Part shown: piece after piece, positions 50,819 through 60,582 of the stretch
Numbering within the stretch: position 1 is the first letter of the stretch
Layout: each line of letters starts with the position of its first letter
Source: Methanofollis sp. UBA420
Lineage (GTDB): Archaea; Halobacteriota; Methanomicrobia; Methanomicrobiales; Methanofollaceae
Length of the DNA: 64,000 nucleotides
Direction of reading: 5' to 3'
NCBI RefSeq assembly: GCF_002498315.1
Contig: NZ_DAGX01000002.1
Span: forward strand, 810,067 to 874,066
The notes under the pieces: model-generated
Database searches by the model: none
The model's input: only the letters and a program-made list of their open reading frames with translations
Told to the model about the DNA's origin: nothing
Position numbers and translations under genes: made by a program

Positions 50819-52094
50819 GGTCGTCGTCATCGGCGGCGGCATCGCCGGCATCCAGGCCGCCCTCGACCTCGCCAACCACGGGGTCCGCGTCCACCTCGTC
50901 GAGAAGGAACCCGCGATCGGCGGCCACATGGCCCAGCTCGACAAGACCTTCCCGACAAACGACTGCTCCATGTGCATCCTCTCCCCGAAGATGGTCGAGG
51001 TGGAGCGTCACCCCGGCATCGTCCTCCACACCTGCACAGAGGTGACAGGGATCGAGGGCGAGGTCGGCACCTTCACCGTCCACCTCAGGCGCCACCCGCG
51101 GTACGTCGACGAGGAGAGATGCAATGGCTGCGGCGACTGCACCACGGTCTGCCCTGTCGAGGTCTACAACCGTTTCGACGCCGGGATCGGTGTGCGGAAG
51201 GCGATCTACCGCCCGATGCCCCAGGCCGTCCCCAATGTCACGATCCGCGACAGGGAGCACTGCATCGACTGCGGCCTCTGCTACGAGGCCTGCGGCCGCG
51301 ACGCCGTCCTCCACGACGACGAGGACCGCGAGGAGGAGTTCGACCTCACCGCGGCGAGCGTCGTCGTCACCACAGGCTATGCCACCTTCGACCCGGCCAG
51401 GAAGAGGAACCTCAGGTACCTTCAGGTCCCCGACGTCGTCACCAGCCTCCAGTTCGAGAGGATGATCAACGCGAGCGGCCCGACAGGCGGCGAGGTGCGG
51501 AGGCTCTCCAACGGCGCAGTCCCCCGGAGCGTCGCCTTCCTCCAGTGCGTCGGCTCCCGCGACATGCAGGCCGACCGCCCGTACTGCTCCTGCGTCTGCT
51601 GCATGGCCGCGATGAAGAACGCCATGCTCATCAAGGAGCACCACCCTGACGTCGAGGTCACCATCCTGTACATGGACGTGCGGGCCTACGGCAAGGGCTA
51701 CGAGGAGTACTTCAACAGGGCGGAGGCGATGGGCGTCCGCTTCCTCCGCGGCCTGCCCGGCGAGATCGCACAGACAGACGGCGGCCTGGAGATGCAGGTC
51801 GAGAACACCGAGACCGGCGCTGTCGAACTCCTGAAGCCAGACCTCGTCGTCCTCTCCGTCGGCATGGAGCCCCAGGCAGGGATGGAAGAGATTGCGGGGC
51901 GCCTCGGCATCACCCTGGAAGAGACAGGCTTTGTCCATACCAGGGACGAGAAGATGAACACCGTGGCAACGATCAGGCCGGGCATCTATGTGGCAGGGAC
52001 GGCCGCCGCCCCGAAAGACATCCCCGACAGCGTGGCCATGGCCGGTGCGGCCGCGATGCGGGCGTACACCGACGTCCTGAAGGCCGGGATATGA
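50811..52094 (+). CDS. Short HdrA-like FAD/iron-sulfur protein
   Basis: A 427-residue relative of heterodisulfide reductase subunit A, shorter than the approximately 650-residue methanogen HdrA. It has the FAD motif VVVIGGGIAGIQAALDLA, the HdrA Cys patch TNDCSMCILSPKM, two 4Fe-4S ferredoxin motifs (CNGCGDCTTVCP and CIDCGLCYEACG) and AFLQCVGSRD with YCSCVCCM. The C-terminal ferredoxin region and the long N-terminal extension of full HdrA seem missing. GTG 50811 has a strong GGGAGGT ribosome binding site. No HdrB or HdrC is adjacent, so an alternative electron-transfer role is possible. Confidence 0.85.
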   Translation: MAEVVVIGGGIAGIQAALDLANHGVRVHLVEKEPAIGGHMAQLDKTFPTNDCSMCILSPKMVEVERHPGIVLHTCTEVTGIEGEVGTFTVHLRRHPRYVDEERCNGCGDCTTVCPVEVYNRFDAGIGVRKAIYRPMPQAVPNVTIRDREHCIDCGLCYEACGRDAVLHDDEDREEEFDLTAASVVVTTGYATFDPARKRNLRYLQVPDVVTSLQFERMINASGPTGGEVRRLSNGAVPRSVAFLQCVGSRDMQADRPYCSCVCCMAAMKNAMLIKEHHPDVEVTILYMDVRAYGKGYEEYFNRAEAMGVRFLRGLPGEIAQTDGGLEMQVENTETGAVELLKPDLVVLSVGMEPQAGMEEIAGRLGITLEETGFVHTRDEKMNTVATIRPGIYVAGTAAAPKDIPDSVAMAGAAAMRAYTDVLKAGI

Positions 52095-53125
52095 TCCCGC
52101 GGACCATTGAACGAGACGGCGCCACTATCCGCTTCATCGACCAGACCCTCCTGCCGGAGAGGCTGGAGGTCGTCGCCTGCACCGACGTCGAGCGCCTCGC
52201 CACCGCGATCCGCCGCCTGGAGGTGCGGGGCGCCCCGGCCCTCGGCATCGCCGGGGCGTACGGCGTCGCCCTCGCGGCGATGACGAGCACGGAGACAGAG
52301 TACGGCCCCTTCGTCGCGGAGGTGACGGAGGCCGCCGCGTACCTGCGGGCCACCCGACCGACCGCGGTGAACCTCGGGTGGGGGATCGACAGGACGATGG
52401 CTGCCCTGCGGGCCGCCGGGACGGCGGACGAGGCCGACGAGGCCGTCGAGGCCGCGGTCAGGGAGGCCGACCTCATCGCCAGCGAAGACGAGGAGATCTG
52501 CCGGGCCCTCGGGAAGAACGGCGCGGACCTCATCCCAGACGGCGCCCGCGTCCTCACCCACTGCAACGCGGGCGCCCTCGCCTGCTCCACCTGGGGGACG
52601 GCCCTCGGCATCGTCAGGTCGGCCGTCGAGAGCGGGAAAAAAGTCACGGTCACCGCCTGCGAGACGCGGCCCCTCCTCCAGGGGGCCCGCCTCACCGCCT
52701 TCGAACTCCATGAGGACGGCGTCCCTGTGCGGGTGATCACCGACTCCACCGCCGCCTTCCTGATGCAGAGGGGCGAGATCGACTGCGTCGTCGTCGGCGC
52801 GGACAGGATCACAGCAGACGCCGTCTTCAACAAGATCGGCACGTACATGCACGCGGTCTGTGCCCGCCACCACGGCATCCCATTCTACGTCGCCGCACCG
52901 GTGTCCACCTTCGATACCGGGCGCAGGGCCGCAGATGTCACGATCGAGGAGAGAAAAGGCGACGAAATCGGTATTTTCAACGGGAGGCGGACCGTCCCTG
53001 CCGGCGTGCCCTGCACGAACTTCGCCTTCGACAGAACACCCCTCGACCTCGTTTCGGCGATCGTCACAGAACGCGGGGTTCTCCGCCCGCCGTACTACAG
53101 GATGCCAGATACAGGGAATATTTAA
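52091..53125 (+). CDS. mtnA: S-methyl-5-thioribose-1-phosphate isomerase family protein
   Basis: A 344-residue eIF2B-like isomerase. Conserved blocks: EVRGAPALGIAGAYG, catalytic LTHCNAGALACS (Cys) and VVVGADRITADAVFNKIGTY (Asp). These fit MtnA of methionine salvage; archaeal ribose-1,5-bisphosphate isomerases are related but shorter. It overlaps the HdrA-like gene by 4 nt and is probably co-transcribed with it. Confidence 0.9.
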   Translation: MIPRTIERDGATIRFIDQTLLPERLEVVACTDVERLATAIRRLEVRGAPALGIAGAYGVALAAMTSTETEYGPFVAEVTEAAAYLRATRPTAVNLGWGIDRTMAALRAAGTADEADEAVEAAVREADLIASEDEEICRALGKNGADLIPDGARVLTHCNAGALACSTWGTALGIVRSAVESGKKVTVTACETRPLLQGARLTAFELHEDGVPVRVITDSTAAFLMQRGEIDCVVVGADRITADAVFNKIGTYMHAVCARHHGIPFYVAAPVSTFDTGRRAADVTIEERKGDEIGIFNGRRTVPAGVPCTNFAFDRTPLDLVSAIVTERGVLRPPYYRMPDTGNI

Positions 53126-53149
53126 ATAATCCCCCCATATTCTCCTACC

Positions 53150-53827
53150 ATGTTTTTCACGGCCTCGCTCTGGAACGACCTGATGATGCTCATCGGAGAG
53201 ATCACGGTCTTCCTGATCGTCGGGATGCTCATCGGCTCCGTCCTCGTGATGATCGTCGCCGGCCTCTCCATCCAGAGCGGGCAGTTCTATTTCCCGCGGC
53301 TGATGAAGAGTGGGATGGTCCTCCTTGAGGGAGTGATCAAGGGAATATGCAAATTCTTCGGTTTCGACGATGCCGACCTCGTGCAGTTCTCGATCAAGCT
53401 GCAGAATATGATGAATACGAAGAGGTTCGCCGAGACCCCCGTCGAAAAAAGGGTGATCTACCTGCCCCAGTGCTTGCGGTCGGCCCAGTGCCCGGCCCAC
53501 CTCACGCCCGAGGGCCTTATCTGCCGCCGGTGCGGCAGATGCGATATCGGCAGGGAGATCGACGCATACGAAGCGATGGGCTACCGCGTCTTCATCGCCC
53601 CGGGCTCCACCCTCATCAAGAGAATGATGAAAAAATACCGGCCGGAGGCGATCGTCGGGATCGGCTGCCTGATGGAGATAAAAGAAGGGCTCGAACTCTG
53701 CGACAGGGCAGGGGTCATCGGCATGGGCGTCGTCACCCTGAAAGACGGGTGCGTGGAGACCGTCCTCAACTGGGACGACCTCCACGAGATCGCCGCGATC
53801 GGGATCACTGCGCCTGATTCGCAATGA
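53150..53827 (+). CDS. DUF116 family cysteine-rich membrane protein
   Basis: A 225-residue protein with two N-terminal hydrophobic stretches (about residues 10-45) and a DUF116 domain containing YLPQCLRSAQCPAHLTPEG, then LICRRCGRCDIG and GIGCLMEIKEG; the many Cys suggest a metal or iron-sulfur site. DUF116 proteins occur in methanogens and some anaerobes; function unknown. Its end overlaps the convergent bactofilin-like gene by 23 nt. Confidence 0.85.
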   Translation: MFFTASLWNDLMMLIGEITVFLIVGMLIGSVLVMIVAGLSIQSGQFYFPRLMKSGMVLLEGVIKGICKFFGFDDADLVQFSIKLQNMMNTKRFAETPVEKRVIYLPQCLRSAQCPAHLTPEGLICRRCGRCDIGREIDAYEAMGYRVFIAPGSTLIKRMMKKYRPEAIVGIGCLMEIKEGLELCDRAGVIGMGVVTLKDGCVETVLNWDDLHEIAAIGITAPDSQ

Positions 53828-54224
53828 CCTTTATGTTCCTGCCGACGAGGCTCTCGCTTGAGATACTGCCGTAGACATAGACCGTGGCGTCGCTCCTCAC
53901 CTCGCCGACCTTGATGCCAGGCCGCAGGATGATGTCGCCCCCTGCCGAGACAGACCCCAGGACGACATCGTCGGAGATGGTCACACTCTCCCCGACCGTG
54001 AGCGACCCCCCGATCCTGACCCCGCGACCGATCACGCCCGACCGGCAGGTGACGTCCCCGCCGACGGTCGAAGAGGGGCCGAGTTCCAGGCAGCCGTCGA
54101 CGTCGAGGCGGCCCCAGAAATGAGTCTCGGGCGGGACGATGAAGTCCCCGGGGATGTGGACGTTCCCGTCGAAATAAGAGCCTTTCGGTGCGACGTAGGT
54201 GTTCCCGCGCTGATAGACCTTCAT
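53805..54224 (-). CDS. Bactofilin-like polymer-forming protein
   Basis: A 139-residue protein made of short beta-helix repeats (DGNVHIPGDFIVPPETHFWG, then VGGDVTCRSGVIGRGVRIGG, then LGSVSAGGDIILRPGIKVGE), as in bactofilin/polymer-forming cytoskeletal families. It may self-assemble at the membrane or envelope. The upstream region to 54381 carries AT-rich promoter sequence. Overlap with the DUF116 gene is tail to tail. Confidence 0.75.
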   Translation of the reverse strand: MKVYQRGNTYVAPKGSYFDGNVHIPGDFIVPPETHFWGRLDVDGCLELGPSSTVGGDVTCRSGVIGRGVRIGGSLTVGESVTISDDVVLGSVSAGGDIILRPGIKVGEVRSDATVYVYGSISSESLVGRNIKVIANQAQ

Positions 54225-54381
54225 GCTGTAAACACGATCATGCCGTGCATGGGAAGAATAGTTTTCGGTTTGTTTATATGAAGGATGATGAAATCAGGTG
54301 TCCATATAAGTGATCTTCTCTCATCGGCCAGCCCATAATCCCTCGATTCACCGGGCAAACCCGATAATCCATCTGCGTCCC

Positions 54382-55218
54382 TCAGAGGAGGACGGCAGCG
54401 GCCGTAAAGATGAGGAGGGAGAGGAACATCCCTTTCTTCAGGGTTGAGGTGACCCGCGACGACCTGATGCAGGCCGGCGTCGTGCACCCCCGCACACCTG
54501 CAGCGCCGAGGAGGACGGCGGCATTGAGGAGGCCGATGGCAAGGAGGTACGGGAGGCCCCACCACCGGAAGACCGGGAGCATGGAGAGGACCATGGCGGC
54601 CGCGGCGAACGCAAAGGCAAGGACGATCGTCCGGGGGATGCCGAGGACCATCGGCAGGGTCCGCGCCCCGCCGGCGGCGTCGCCCTCCACGTCCTCGGCG
54701 TCCTTGAGCACTTCCCGCGCCACCATCGCAAGGAAAGTGACCCCCGCGACAGGGAGGTTCGCCGCAAGGCCGTCCGGCCCGGCAAGGGCGCCGCCGAAGA
54801 GGAAGATCGAGGCAGAGAGATAGGCGACCGTGAGGTTGCCGACAAAGGGCATGCCCTTCAGGCGTGCGGCGTACAGCACCAGAAGGGCCGAGTTGAAGAG
54901 AGCGATCGCAAGGCAGGGGAGGTTTGTCGTCAGGGCGAGGAGGTTGCCGGCCGCAAAGAGGAGGGCGGCATAGACGAGGGCGCCCCGGCGCGAGACTTTC
55001 CCTGCGGGTATCGGCCTATCGGGCCTGTTGACCGCGTCGATCTCGGCGTCGCAGTAGTCGTTGATGACATTGCCCGCGGCGGTGATCAGGGCGACGATCC
55101 CGATGAGGGCCGCGGACTCAGGCGTGACCGTTCCAGTGGCGATGAGGTAGCCGAGCACCCCGGCAAGCCCGGCGACGACCGAGTTGGCCGGGCGGGTGAT
55201 CGAGACATAACCGTGCAT
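54382..55218 (-). CDS. UbiA-type geranylgeranylglyceryl-phosphate geranylgeranyltransferase
   Basis: A 278-residue, eight- to nine-helix prenyltransferase probably adding the second geranylgeranyl chain to make digeranylgeranylglyceryl phosphate, the core of archaeal lipids. Both Asp-rich motifs, NDYCDAEIDAVNRPDRPI and KDAEDVEGD, are present. ATG 55218 gives the typical MHGYVSITRPANS start; the in-frame ATG at 55251 adds only 11 residues. Confidence 0.9.
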   Translation of the reverse strand: MHGYVSITRPANSVVAGLAGVLGYLIATGTVTPESAALIGIVALITAAGNVINDYCDAEIDAVNRPDRPIPAGKVSRRGALVYAALLFAAGNLLALTTNLPCLAIALFNSALLVLYAARLKGMPFVGNLTVAYLSASIFLFGGALAGPDGLAANLPVAGVTFLAMVAREVLKDAEDVEGDAAGGARTLPMVLGIPRTIVLAFAFAAAAMVLSMLPVFRWWGLPYLLAIGLLNAAVLLGAAGVRGCTTPACIRSSRVTSTLKKGMFLSLLIFTAAAVLL

Positions 55219-55258
55219 TCGGAAAAGAGGTGTGAGGGGGAGGTATTTCAATACTCAC

Positions 55259-57451
55259 TCACCGCGTCACTGCGGCGTAGCCCGCCGTCCACCCCGGCCT
55301 CGCGGGGGGGTCGGTGGCGAGCATCTCCTGCCAGGCCTCGTCGGTGAGCCTGCCCGACAGGGGGACGGTGAACTCGTAGTACGAGAAGACCGGGCCTGCC
55401 GCTAGGAAGGGCCGGCCCTCGGAGTCTGGACAGGCGACGACGACCAGGTCCACATACCCGACCCCCTCCTCCAGGACGAGGTTGTTGTACGGGTCAGTGT
55501 GGACGTCGGCAACGATAGCGGTCGTCATCCCGTCCTCGTCGACACCGACGACGAGGCGGTCAAGGGAGGCGGCAACACCCCTGATGAAGTCTTCATCGTC
55601 AGGGGTGAGGGCATCGCCTTCGAGTTCCTTCACCGAGATCGCTTCCAGGCGTGCGAGGACGGACTCGAGGGAGCGCAGGCGAGACTCAGAGGTCGCGTCC
55701 AGAGCGCCGAGGTCCCAGAGGCCCTCGCGGGTCATCGTGGTGAGGACGAGGAGGCGGTGGTAGAGGCCGGGCACAGGCTCGACGTACCCCGCGACCTCCT
55801 GTTCGGGCGGGCGGTAGGCCATCCCTTTGCCCATCGTGTAACTCTGCTTGGCGTACAGGATGGTGTCGTGGCGGAGTTCTGTCCAGGAGGCGAGGGAGGC
55901 GGTGAGTTCCTTCTCCTGCCAGGCCGTCGTCTGCATGAAGGTCGGGTAGCCCTCCCCGAAACTGGCAAGGAGGGGCTGGAGAGTGTAGAGCCAGCCGATG
56001 GCAAGGTTCCTGTTCCACGCGCTCTCGTTCTGCGGGAGTTCCCCGGCCAGACGGCCGGCGATGGCGTCATAGTGCTCGTACCGGCTGTCGCCATTCTCAT
56101 CCAGGATCGCGTCGGCCCTCTCGGAGCCGAGGAGGGCCATCACGTCGAGGGCTGTCGGAATGGGGCGCTCGCCATCGTGGAGGGTAAAGGGTGTACCCGT
56201 GCTGGTGAAATCACCGGTGTACGGGTACACGAGTTCCGAGAAGATGTACGAGTCAAGGAGGAAACGCTGGCCCATGAAACGGAACCCCTGCGTCGCATTG
56301 AGGCAGGTGCGTGCCTCTTCAGGGGTAAAGGCGATGCAGTCGGCGGTACCGCCGTAGATCGCGGGGGCGCGGTAGGTGCCGAGTTCCCGCTGCAGGGCCG
56401 CCACCTGGTCCTGAGAGAGGTCGGTCTTCGGGCCGCCGAAAAGAGTGTCCATCGCCGCGAAATAGTCGCGGGGGCCGAGGTCGTCCGAGTAGCCCGCGTA
56501 GAAGGAGGTGACCGTATAGATCCGGTCCCACCTCTCCATCAGGGCCGGGTCGTCGGCAAGGGCGGCGGCGACCTGGGCGGCGCCGATCGTCTGGACCCTC
56601 GCGTCCTCAGGGGTCACGAGGGTGCCGTTGAGGAGGAAGGCCATCCGGCCGTGCCACATCATCGCCAGGAAATAGTTCTCCAGTCTCTCCGACCGGGTGT
56701 AGTGGCCGCGGGGAAGGTACTGCGAGTAGTCCTCCTCGTACCTGAAGAGAGGCGAGGCATCAGTGCCGGCATGGCCGCGTATCAGGGCGAGCTCTGCCTC
56801 CACGTCTGGCCTGATCTCCTCGGGGACAGCGACACCGTAGCGCCGCACGTCTCCGGCTTCAAACCCGGTGCCGGCACCGACCTGCCGTGCCTCAGGGGCG
56901 AGGAGACTGGTTGCCACGCCGAAGTACACCGCATTTCGCCGGGCCGCCTCCTTCGCCTCGCCGCTCGACCGCCCGTAGGTCTCCATCGAGATATTGAGGA
57001 GGGCGGAGTCGAGGACATACAGGTCGTCGTACAGCCTCTCCTCCTCGACTACCCGCATCGTCTCGTCGAACTGGATATGATAGAGGTGGAGGAGGGAATC
57101 GGTGCTCACAAAGACCGGGACGCCCCCCTCCTTCAGGGCGGCATAGGGCCTGACCATGTCCGCGCCTCCCGGGCCGAGGGGGTTTTCGACGACGGCGAAA
57201 CCATGTGCCGTGAGCAGGGCCTCGGCCTCGGGGCCGAGGGAGAGGGCGGCGTCGACCTCCTGCCAGTTGGTGACATTCGCCGTCTCAAGGGGTAGGGGGT
57301 ACTGCGGCGCGGAGAGGTTCACCGCCAGGGGTGCGGGGGTCGGGTACGCGGAAAAGTTCGTCTCCGGTTGGGGCGCTTCCGGGGGCGTCACGCACCCGGC
57401 AAGGAGAGCGACCGCACAGAGGAGCAGGGCGAGCAGGGCAGTCCGGTCCAT
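55259..57451 (-). CDS. DUF3160-family secreted lipoprotein
   Basis: A 730-residue protein with a lipoprotein signal peptide (LLALLLCAVALLAGC, Cys20 after the lipobox) and a long Pro/Thr-rich stretch, followed by a DUF3160 domain (for example GGVPVFVSTDSLLHLYHIQF and LENYFLAMMWHGRMAF). It should be anchored outside the cell membrane. The function of DUF3160 is unknown; a surface or polymer-binding role is only a guess. It begins about 60 nt from the tRNA-Arg gene. Confidence 0.85.
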   Translation of the reverse strand: MDRTALLALLLCAVALLAGCVTPPEAPQPETNFSAYPTPAPLAVNLSAPQYPLPLETANVTNWQEVDAALSLGPEAEALLTAHGFAVVENPLGPGGADMVRPYAALKEGGVPVFVSTDSLLHLYHIQFDETMRVVEEERLYDDLYVLDSALLNISMETYGRSSGEAKEAARRNAVYFGVATSLLAPEARQVGAGTGFEAGDVRRYGVAVPEEIRPDVEAELALIRGHAGTDASPLFRYEEDYSQYLPRGHYTRSERLENYFLAMMWHGRMAFLLNGTLVTPEDARVQTIGAAQVAAALADDPALMERWDRIYTVTSFYAGYSDDLGPRDYFAAMDTLFGGPKTDLSQDQVAALQRELGTYRAPAIYGGTADCIAFTPEEARTCLNATQGFRFMGQRFLLDSYIFSELVYPYTGDFTSTGTPFTLHDGERPIPTALDVMALLGSERADAILDENGDSRYEHYDAIAGRLAGELPQNESAWNRNLAIGWLYTLQPLLASFGEGYPTFMQTTAWQEKELTASLASWTELRHDTILYAKQSYTMGKGMAYRPPEQEVAGYVEPVPGLYHRLLVLTTMTREGLWDLGALDATSESRLRSLESVLARLEAISVKELEGDALTPDDEDFIRGVAASLDRLVVGVDEDGMTTAIVADVHTDPYNNLVLEEGVGYVDLVVVACPDSEGRPFLAAGPVFSYYEFTVPLSGRLTDEAWQEMLATDPPARPGWTAGYAAVTR

Positions 57452-57511
57452 GAACGATCAGAGGGCGGCGAGACCAAAAAAGGTATGCTTAAACACGGCG
57501 TGAAAAAGGAG

Positions 57512-57586
57512 CGGGCTTGGGGGGATTTGAACCCCCGGCATTCAGCTTAGGAGGCTGACGCCATGTCCTGGCTAGGCCACAAGCCC
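57512..57586 (-). tRNA. tRNA-Arg (CCT)
   Basis: Complement strand folds as a cloverleaf: acceptor GGGCTTG with CAAGCCC, anticodon stem TCAGC/GCTGA enclosing CTCCTAA (anticodon CCT, reading AGG), T loop TTCAAAT, discriminator G. No intron. Confidence 0.93.
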
Positions 57587-57652
57587 AATGATACTCTCTA
57601 GTGTGGGTGCCGGGAAGGTATTAAGGTTTTGAAGGCCCACTTTTCTCCCGCA

Positions 57653-58771
57653 ATGGAGAAGGTTCCGGTCACCGAGGGGAGGACCACGTTTTTTGCGCCG
57701 GTTCAGGATGAAAATGCCGCTTTCCCGCCGGGTTCGGCTCCGATCTTTTATAACCGGAGGATGGAGGCAAACAGGGACGCCACGGTGCTCTATCTCTCGG
57801 TGGTGCAGCCCTCCGACTACCTCGACGCCATGGGGGCGATGGGCGCGCGTGGTCTGCGTGTCGCCCACGAGGTCGGCATCCCGGTGACGGTCAACGACAT
57901 CAGCCCCGCGGCCGCGGCCGAGATCCGGGAGAATGCCGGGAGGGTCGGCGGGGAGATCGAGGTGACCTGCATGGACGCCAACGCCCTGATGAGCACGAGA
58001 CGGTTCGACGCCGTGGACCTCGACCCCTTCGGCACGCCAGCCCCCTTCACCGACGCCGCCTGCCGGAGCGCAAAACGTTTCCTCTGCGTTACCGCAACCG
58101 ACACCGCGCCCCTCTGCGGCGCCCACCTGAAGGCCGGGATGCGCCGGTACTTCGCACGGCCCATGAACACCGAGTACCACCGCGAGGTGGGGCTGCGCAT
58201 CCTCCTCGGCTTTGTGGCGAGGGAGATGGTGAAGTATGACCGGGGCATAACCCCCATCTTCTGCTTCGCACACGAGCACTTCGTCCGCCTCAACCTCCGG
58301 GTCTGGGGGCGGGTCAAGAACGCCGACCAGACCATGGCACGGATCGGGTATGTGATGCAGTGCCCGCACTGCTTCTACCGCGAGGAGCAGGCAGGCATGC
58401 TTCCGGAGACGGCGACCTGCCCCTCCTGCGGGGCCGTCCTCCGGCCTATCGGCCCCCTCTGGCTCGGCGCGGTGAACGATGCCGAGACCCTCGGGGCGAT
58501 GGTCGAGCGCCTGCCGGCGATGGGCCTCGGGACAGAGACCTACCTCTCCCGCCTCCTCCCCCTCCTCGCAGAGGAACTCCCGACCGCGAGTTTCTACGAC
58601 TACCACCGGGTCGCCCAGAGACTGCGGGCCTCGCCACCCGCGATCGACGTCGTGATCAACCGCCTGCGGGACGCGGGCTACCAGGCGACGCGGACCCACT
58701 ACGAGGGGACCGGGATCAGGACGGACGCACCGCTCTCCGTGCTCGAAGAGGCGATCACGCGGCGGGACTAA
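57653..58771 (+). CDS. trm1: tRNA (guanine-26-N2)-dimethyltransferase
   Basis: A 372-residue enzyme making m2,2G26 in tRNA. N-terminal GRTTFFAPV and FYNRRMEANRDATV, SAM-binding DAMGAMGARGLRVAHE, the catalytic-type DLDPFGTPAPF and C-terminal zinc-binding CPHCFYREE with CPSCG are all present. ATG 57653 follows GTATTAAGG at about 27-35 nt, so a leaderless mRNA is likely; the ATG at 57629 is closer to that box. Confidence 0.93.
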   Translation: MEKVPVTEGRTTFFAPVQDENAAFPPGSAPIFYNRRMEANRDATVLYLSVVQPSDYLDAMGAMGARGLRVAHEVGIPVTVNDISPAAAAEIRENAGRVGGEIEVTCMDANALMSTRRFDAVDLDPFGTPAPFTDAACRSAKRFLCVTATDTAPLCGAHLKAGMRRYFARPMNTEYHREVGLRILLGFVAREMVKYDRGITPIFCFAHEHFVRLNLRVWGRVKNADQTMARIGYVMQCPHCFYREEQAGMLPETATCPSCGAVLRPIGPLWLGAVNDAETLGAMVERLPAMGLGTETYLSRLLPLLAEELPTASFYDYHRVAQRLRASPPAIDVVINRLRDAGYQATRTHYEGTGIRTDAPLSVLEEAITRRD

Positions 58772-58774
58772 GAT

Positions 58775-58865
58775 TCGGCGGGGGGCTACGCCGAAAATCA
58801 AAGATTTTCCTGTTCAGGCAGATCTCTTATTTGCCGTGGACCATAGTTTTTCGAGGGCAGTGCCC
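58775..58865. repeat. Mosaic small-hairpin repeat, copy 6
   Basis: Short copy: GGGGGGCTACGCCG, perfect hairpin 58793-58809 (GAAAATC, loop AAA), linker CTGTTC, then an imperfect GGCAGATC-type hairpin (58815-58833), and TTTTTCGAGGGCAGTGCCC. It reproduces the order hairpin - CTGTTC - hairpin seen in copies 1 and 2. Confidence 0.7.
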
Positions 58866-58948
58866 ACCACGCCACTTCTGAAAAAGATTTTACAGAACGC
58901 AAAAAAAGTGCACGGCGGCCAGGCAGATGCGCCTGACCGGGACAGTTC

Positions 58949-60061
58949 TCAGAACCTGGTGACGATCGTGATGATGTCGCTGTCGGCAAGGGTGTGCTGG
59001 AGGCCGACACGCTGGGCGTCGTGCTTCACGGAATTTCCCCACACTTTCGCGTACCTGAACTTGTCCACGAAGTCGCGGTGGAGGCGGCGGCAGACGTCCT
59101 CGACAGTCGAGCCTGACCTGACGATCATCGGTTCGTCCATGTCGGCCGCACCGCCGAGGGGCTTCATGTACAGGCGCATGAAGCCGAGGTGCTCGTAGAT
59201 CGCGTCCTTCAACTCCTCGACATTGTAACCGGAGTGGGCCGAGATCATGTGAGGTTCCTCGCCGAAGCGCTCGACAAGGTCAGTCTTGATCTCCTTTCTC
59301 GTCTTCTCGTCGACCAGGTCGACCTTGTTGATCGCGATGAAGGCCGGGACATAGACGCGGTTCCCGATCATGGCGTCGATGAAGTCGTCCTGGTTGACGT
59401 TGCCGCGGATGAGGACGTCGGCATTCATGATCTTGTTCTCGGCGAGGATGGACCGCACTTCCTCGATGTCGAGGGCCTCGTCGCCGACATAGTTGAGCCT
59501 GATACCCCCGTTCCCGCTCTTCTTGATGGTGATGTCGGGCTTCGGCTTGTTGATCCTGATGCCTGCGTCGTACAGTTCCCGCATCAGGACGTCGATATGC
59601 CGGCCATTATAGACGTCGCCGAGGATGAGGATCAGGTCGGCGCTCCTCACCACGCCGATGACCTCCTTGCCGCGCCCCTTGCCCATCGCCGCACCCGCGA
59701 TGAGGCCCGGGATATCGAGGACCTGGATCTTCGCGCCCCGGTGCTCCAGGATGCCGGGCACGACCGTGAGGGTCGTGAAGGCATAGGCCGCGACCTCGCT
59801 CTCCTGCCCGGTGAGCTGGTTCAGGAGCGTGGACTTACCGACAGACGGGAAGCCGACGAGCACGACCGTCCCGTCCCCGGATTTCTTGACCGAATAGCCC
59901 TCGCCGGTGCCCGAGGACTTCATCGCCCGCTGGACGGCCTCTTCCTTGATCTTGGCGAGCTTCGCCTTCAGGCGGCCGATGTGTTTGGATGTGGCCTTGT
60001 TGTATACCGTGCGCTGGAGCTCGTCTTCGATCTCCTTGATCTCATCTTCAAGACCACTCAT
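58949..60061 (-). CDS. DRG-family GTPase with TGS domain
   Basis: A 370-residue translation-associated GTPase (developmentally regulated GTP-binding protein homologue). Basic coiled N-terminus, G1 VGFPSVGKSTLLN, G3 LDIPGLI, G4 NKVD, then the C-terminal TGS domain (FMRLYMKPLGG and FVDKFRYAKVWG). Such proteins bind ribosomes in eukaryotes and archaea. It stands alone next to tRNA-Glu. Confidence 0.95.
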   Translation of the reverse strand: MSGLEDEIKEIEDELQRTVYNKATSKHIGRLKAKLAKIKEEAVQRAMKSSGTGEGYSVKKSGDGTVVLVGFPSVGKSTLLNQLTGQESEVAAYAFTTLTVVPGILEHRGAKIQVLDIPGLIAGAAMGKGRGKEVIGVVRSADLILILGDVYNGRHIDVLMRELYDAGIRINKPKPDITIKKSGNGGIRLNYVGDEALDIEEVRSILAENKIMNADVLIRGNVNQDDFIDAMIGNRVYVPAFIAINKVDLVDEKTRKEIKTDLVERFGEEPHMISAHSGYNVEELKDAIYEHLGFMRLYMKPLGGAADMDEPMIVRSGSTVEDVCRRLHRDFVDKFRYAKVWGNSVKHDAQRVGLQHTLADSDIITIVTRF

Positions 60062-60232
60062 TCCTCATAGATCTGTTAGCTGACTACATAAGGATCATGG
60101 ATAGGGAACGCCGGCGCTCCCTCGCGCGGCTCCTACCGCAGAGATACGGACACGGCCAGATCGGGAGGCGCAGACAGGAACGGTTAAATACCGACATATC
60201 CTACATTGTAGAGCACTTAGGTGCCAACGATT

Positions 60233-60307
60233 GCTGCTATAGTGTAGACCGGCCAATCATGCAGGACTCTCACTCCTGCGACTGGGGTTCGAATCCCCAT
60301 AGCAGCA
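60233..60307 (+). tRNA. tRNA-Glu (CTC)
   Basis: Cloverleaf on the plus strand: acceptor GCTGCTA with TAGCAGC, anticodon stem GCAGGA/TCCTGC around CTCTCAC (anticodon CTC), T loop TTCGAAT, discriminator A. No intron. TATA-like TTAAATACC lies at 60184-60192. Confidence 0.93.
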
Positions 60308-60582
60308 TCCGATTTTGAGTTCAATTCCTCCTGGTTTTTTCAGTCTCATACCAGAGGTATCGAAATAAAATATGTGCCATTGTCGAATCATATCTGCAGT
60401 GCGTTTTCACAAAGAAGATCCAGAATAGTGTGAACCATCAGATAATTGATTCGCCATCTTTCTCGGCCAGAGGCGGATTGCACCATACCCCCGAAGCGAT
60501 TCTGTAATTTAGGTGCGTGAGAGCATGAGCCCGTTCAGAGGGAGAGAGAGAAGGGAAGAAAATCGAATCAGTCGCCTTCCCC

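Noticed and set aside
60097..60318. 73-codon frame running into tRNA-Glu
   Set aside because: It overlaps the tRNA gene, has no family match and no ribosome binding site.
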